In this document: positions 62,616-64,000 of the stretch, one piece after another
Layout: each line of letters starts with the position of its first letter
Position numbering within the stretch: the first letter of the stretch is position 1
NCBI GenBank assembly: GCA_013044035.1
Contig: JABEVE010000055.1
Coordinates: forward strand, 1 to 64,000
DNA length: 64,000 bases
Origin: Burkholderiales bacterium
GTDB lineage: Bacteria > Pseudomonadota > Gammaproteobacteria > Burkholderiales > Burkholderiaceae_C
Direction: 5' to 3'
The notes under the pieces: generated by a model
Told to the model about the DNA's origin: nothing
What the model saw: the letters and a program-made list of their open reading frames with translations, nothing else
Databases searched by the model: none
Position numbers and translations under genes: made by a program

Positions 62616-63569
62616 CTAGGGCGTCCGGCCGCCGATGGCGGGCGACGCGACAAACCCGATATCCGGCGCTCCAGGCGCGGCGGTGTCGGGTTTGTCGTCG
62701 GCCAAGCCGGGCAGGACCGGCGCGCTCGATGCGACGGGCGTCCAGCGACTCGTCGGCAGGAACGATGAACCCATGGTCAGCCGGAAGATCTGCTGTCCGA
62801 TCGCCAGCGCGCGGCCGGAAACCTCCACGCCGACCTGCCCGTTGGCCAGCATCGGGGCCGATACCATGCCCTGCCGCTCAAGACGGAGGAACAGGAGCAT
62901 GCCCGTGAGGTCCTGCTGCAGCCGGCGCAGGCTGACGGCGAAAATCGCATTCGCCTGATCAACGCCCGCACTCCACCCGCGATCGACCGCTTCGCGCCAC
63001 AGCGTTCGGTCGTCGTCAGTCTGAGGCAGGACGGCCGGGTCGGGCTGCATCGGTGCGGGGACCGATTGCATCAGCCAGTTTCTCCAATTCGGCGCGATCG
63101 GCGCGATGCGCGCCGGCGCGATGATCCGGTACTCGACTTGGGCACTGCGGGCCACCGCGGCGTCGCCGCTCCAGGTCGAGCGGGCCTCCTCGATGACCGG
63201 CGGGACGACCATCCCGCTATCGAGCATCAGGGGGCGGAAGTCGTAGATCCGAGCGAGCCTGGGCGCAAGCTGCTGCAGCTGCGCGTTGATCTGCGCGGCA
63301 CGCCAGCGCAGACCATGCTGAGCCCCCAGCGCTGTGGCTGCCTCCATCATGGCCTGCGCGCGCATCTTGGCATAGGGAGCACTCTGCGCCGCGTTCGAAT
63401 CGGGCGTCGCGTGCATGGATTCAAGGCCGGACAGATCCGCTACAGGCGCGGCACCTTGGGAGCCATCAGCATGCGCGAGGGCAGGGCAGAGGCCGGCGAC
63501 AACCAAAGTGATCACGCTCGCGGAAAACATGCGCATCGGTATGGCATGCAAATGTGTTTGTCTCACCAT
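62616..63569 (-). CDS. dotC: DotC/TraI-like core-complex protein
   Basis: 317 aa from ATG 63569, preceded by cgaagggcagatc and overlapping the dotD stop by 7 bp; the 351-aa track start is too early. It has an N-terminal signal peptide (SASVITLVVAGLCPALAHA). The conserved DotC body includes GLRWRAAQINAQLQQLAPRLARIYDFRPLML, PPVIEEARSTW and WREAVDRGWSAGVDQANAIF. DotC helps build the outer-membrane core of type IVB systems. No clear lipobox is seen, unlike Legionella DotC. Confidence 0.88.
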   Translation of the reverse strand: MVRQTHLHAIPMRMFSASVITLVVAGLCPALAHADGSQGAAPVADLSGLESMHATPDSNAAQSAPYAKMRAQAMMEAATALGAQHGLRWRAAQINAQLQQLAPRLARIYDFRPLMLDSGMVVPPVIEEARSTWSGDAAVARSAQVEYRIIAPARIAPIAPNWRNWLMQSVPAPMQPDPAVLPQTDDDRTLWREAVDRGWSAGVDQANAIFAVSLRRLQQDLTGMLLFLRLERQGMVSAPMLANGQVGVEVSGRALAIGQQIFRLTMGSSFLPTSRWTPVASSAPVLPGLADDKPDTAAPGAPDIGFVASPAIGGRTP

Positions 63570-64000
63570 GATCTGCCCTTCGCTCCGGCAGGCGCCGCGG
63601 TTTTTGGCGCCCACACCAGACTGATTTTGCGGGCGGCGGGGTCGATCAGCACACCAGCACGATCGCCGCATTGCAGACCGATCGACTGGAGAACATCGAA
63701 AACAGACTCGGCATCCGTATTGATGTCCACGATAACCGGATTCGGACTTGGAACGCCGATCACCGAGACCCGGTAATCGATCATGCGGCCAATCGAGGCC
63801 ACAACGTCATGCACTGGGCCTTGCCAGTGCAGATAAATCGAACGTTGAAGTTCAACCGGCAATTTGACGCCATCCGGCGGGCCTTTGGGGATCATCGCCG
63901 GATTTTGCGCGGCCGACATGCGCGCGATATCCGCTTGTGCGTCGGCCACGCGGCTTGCCGAGGCATCGATTTTCTTGAGAAGCCAATCCGATTGAGATTC
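63563..64000 (-). CDS. dotD: DotD/TraH-like lipoprotein, 5' end beyond the window
   Basis: The frame is open to the right edge (ESQSDWLLKKIDASASRVADAQ... upstream of the track's GTG), so the N-terminus and any lipobox are outside. The visible 145 residues include a DotD fold: LHWQGPVHDVVASIGRMIDYRVSVIGVPSPNPVIVDIN and DVLQSIGLQCGDRAGVLIDP. DotD works with DotC in placing the outer-membrane secretion ring. It overlaps dotC, marking the start of the transfer operon segment seen here. Confidence 0.82.
   Translation of the reverse strand, partial: ESQSDWLLKKIDASASRVADAQADIARMSAAQNPAMIPKGPPDGVKLPVELQRSIYLHWQGPVHDVVASIGRMIDYRVSVIGVPSPNPVIVDINTDAESVFDVLQSIGLQCGDRAGVLIDPAARKISLVWAPKTAAPAGAKGRSW

Overview
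The window is GC-rich accessory DNA, probably from a beta- or gammaproteobacterium. The Burkholderia-style luxR/rsaM/luxI block and the tRNA-Pro-like fragment lean towards Burkholderiales, which is an inference. It reads as part of an integrative conjugative element or large plasmid of the IncI/Dot-Icm type. From the right edge, on the minus strand, run dotD (cut by the edge), dotC, dotB, icmT and then the thin-pilus operon pilL-N-O-P-Q-R-S, a PilT-like ATPase, a small membrane gene, pilM and pilV. pilV ends in a shufflon: seven 19-bp sfx repeats and six silent C-terminal cassettes.

The main discovery is next to the shufflon. The shufflon recombinase gene rci lies in two pieces, 29211-29921 and 47579-48154. 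The pieces rejoin in frame once one copy of a 9-bp direct repeat is removed. Between them is a 17.66-kb transposon (29922-47578) with 28-bp near-perfect terminal inverted repeats and a 9-bp target duplication. It carries a 573-aa zinc-ribbon transposase whose ribosome-binding site is buried in a foldback hairpin. It also carries a WYL regulator facing an N6-adenine methylase/PD-(D/E)XK nuclease pair, and a luxR/rsaM/luxI quorum-sensing module with two lux boxes. A lower-GC biosynthetic cluster follows: a decarboxylase-fold protein lacking its PLP lysine, a PdxH-like flavoenzyme, an EamA exporter, a B3/4 protein, YggS, a trimethylamine-dehydrogenase-like flavoprotein, TrpD and TrpC. The insertion should freeze pilin-tip switching while bringing in a population-density-controlled metabolite pathway.

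Left of this, 1-16 kb is a defence and conflict region. It holds a helicase-associated-repeat protein, hipBA with two operator palindromes, a three-gene minus-strand run (unknown protein, TIR-like protein, SF1 helicase fused to a PLD nuclease resembling Mokosh type II), a Lar-like zinc protein, a small toxin/immunity pair, and a DUF3701-type tyrosine recombinase. ArdC and a 1938-aa DarB-like methylase-helicase (15-23.5 kb) are antirestriction functions typical of conjugative elements. An outer-membrane beta-barrel gene with its own promoter and terminator follows. Then come small phage/ICE-type genes (GIY-YIG, PPP phosphatase, DUF1643, DUF4326, SRAP) and the Xre regulator that is translationally coupled to rci.

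No rRNA genes, complete tRNAs or CRISPR arrays were seen. Family names rest on recognised motifs only; no database search was run.
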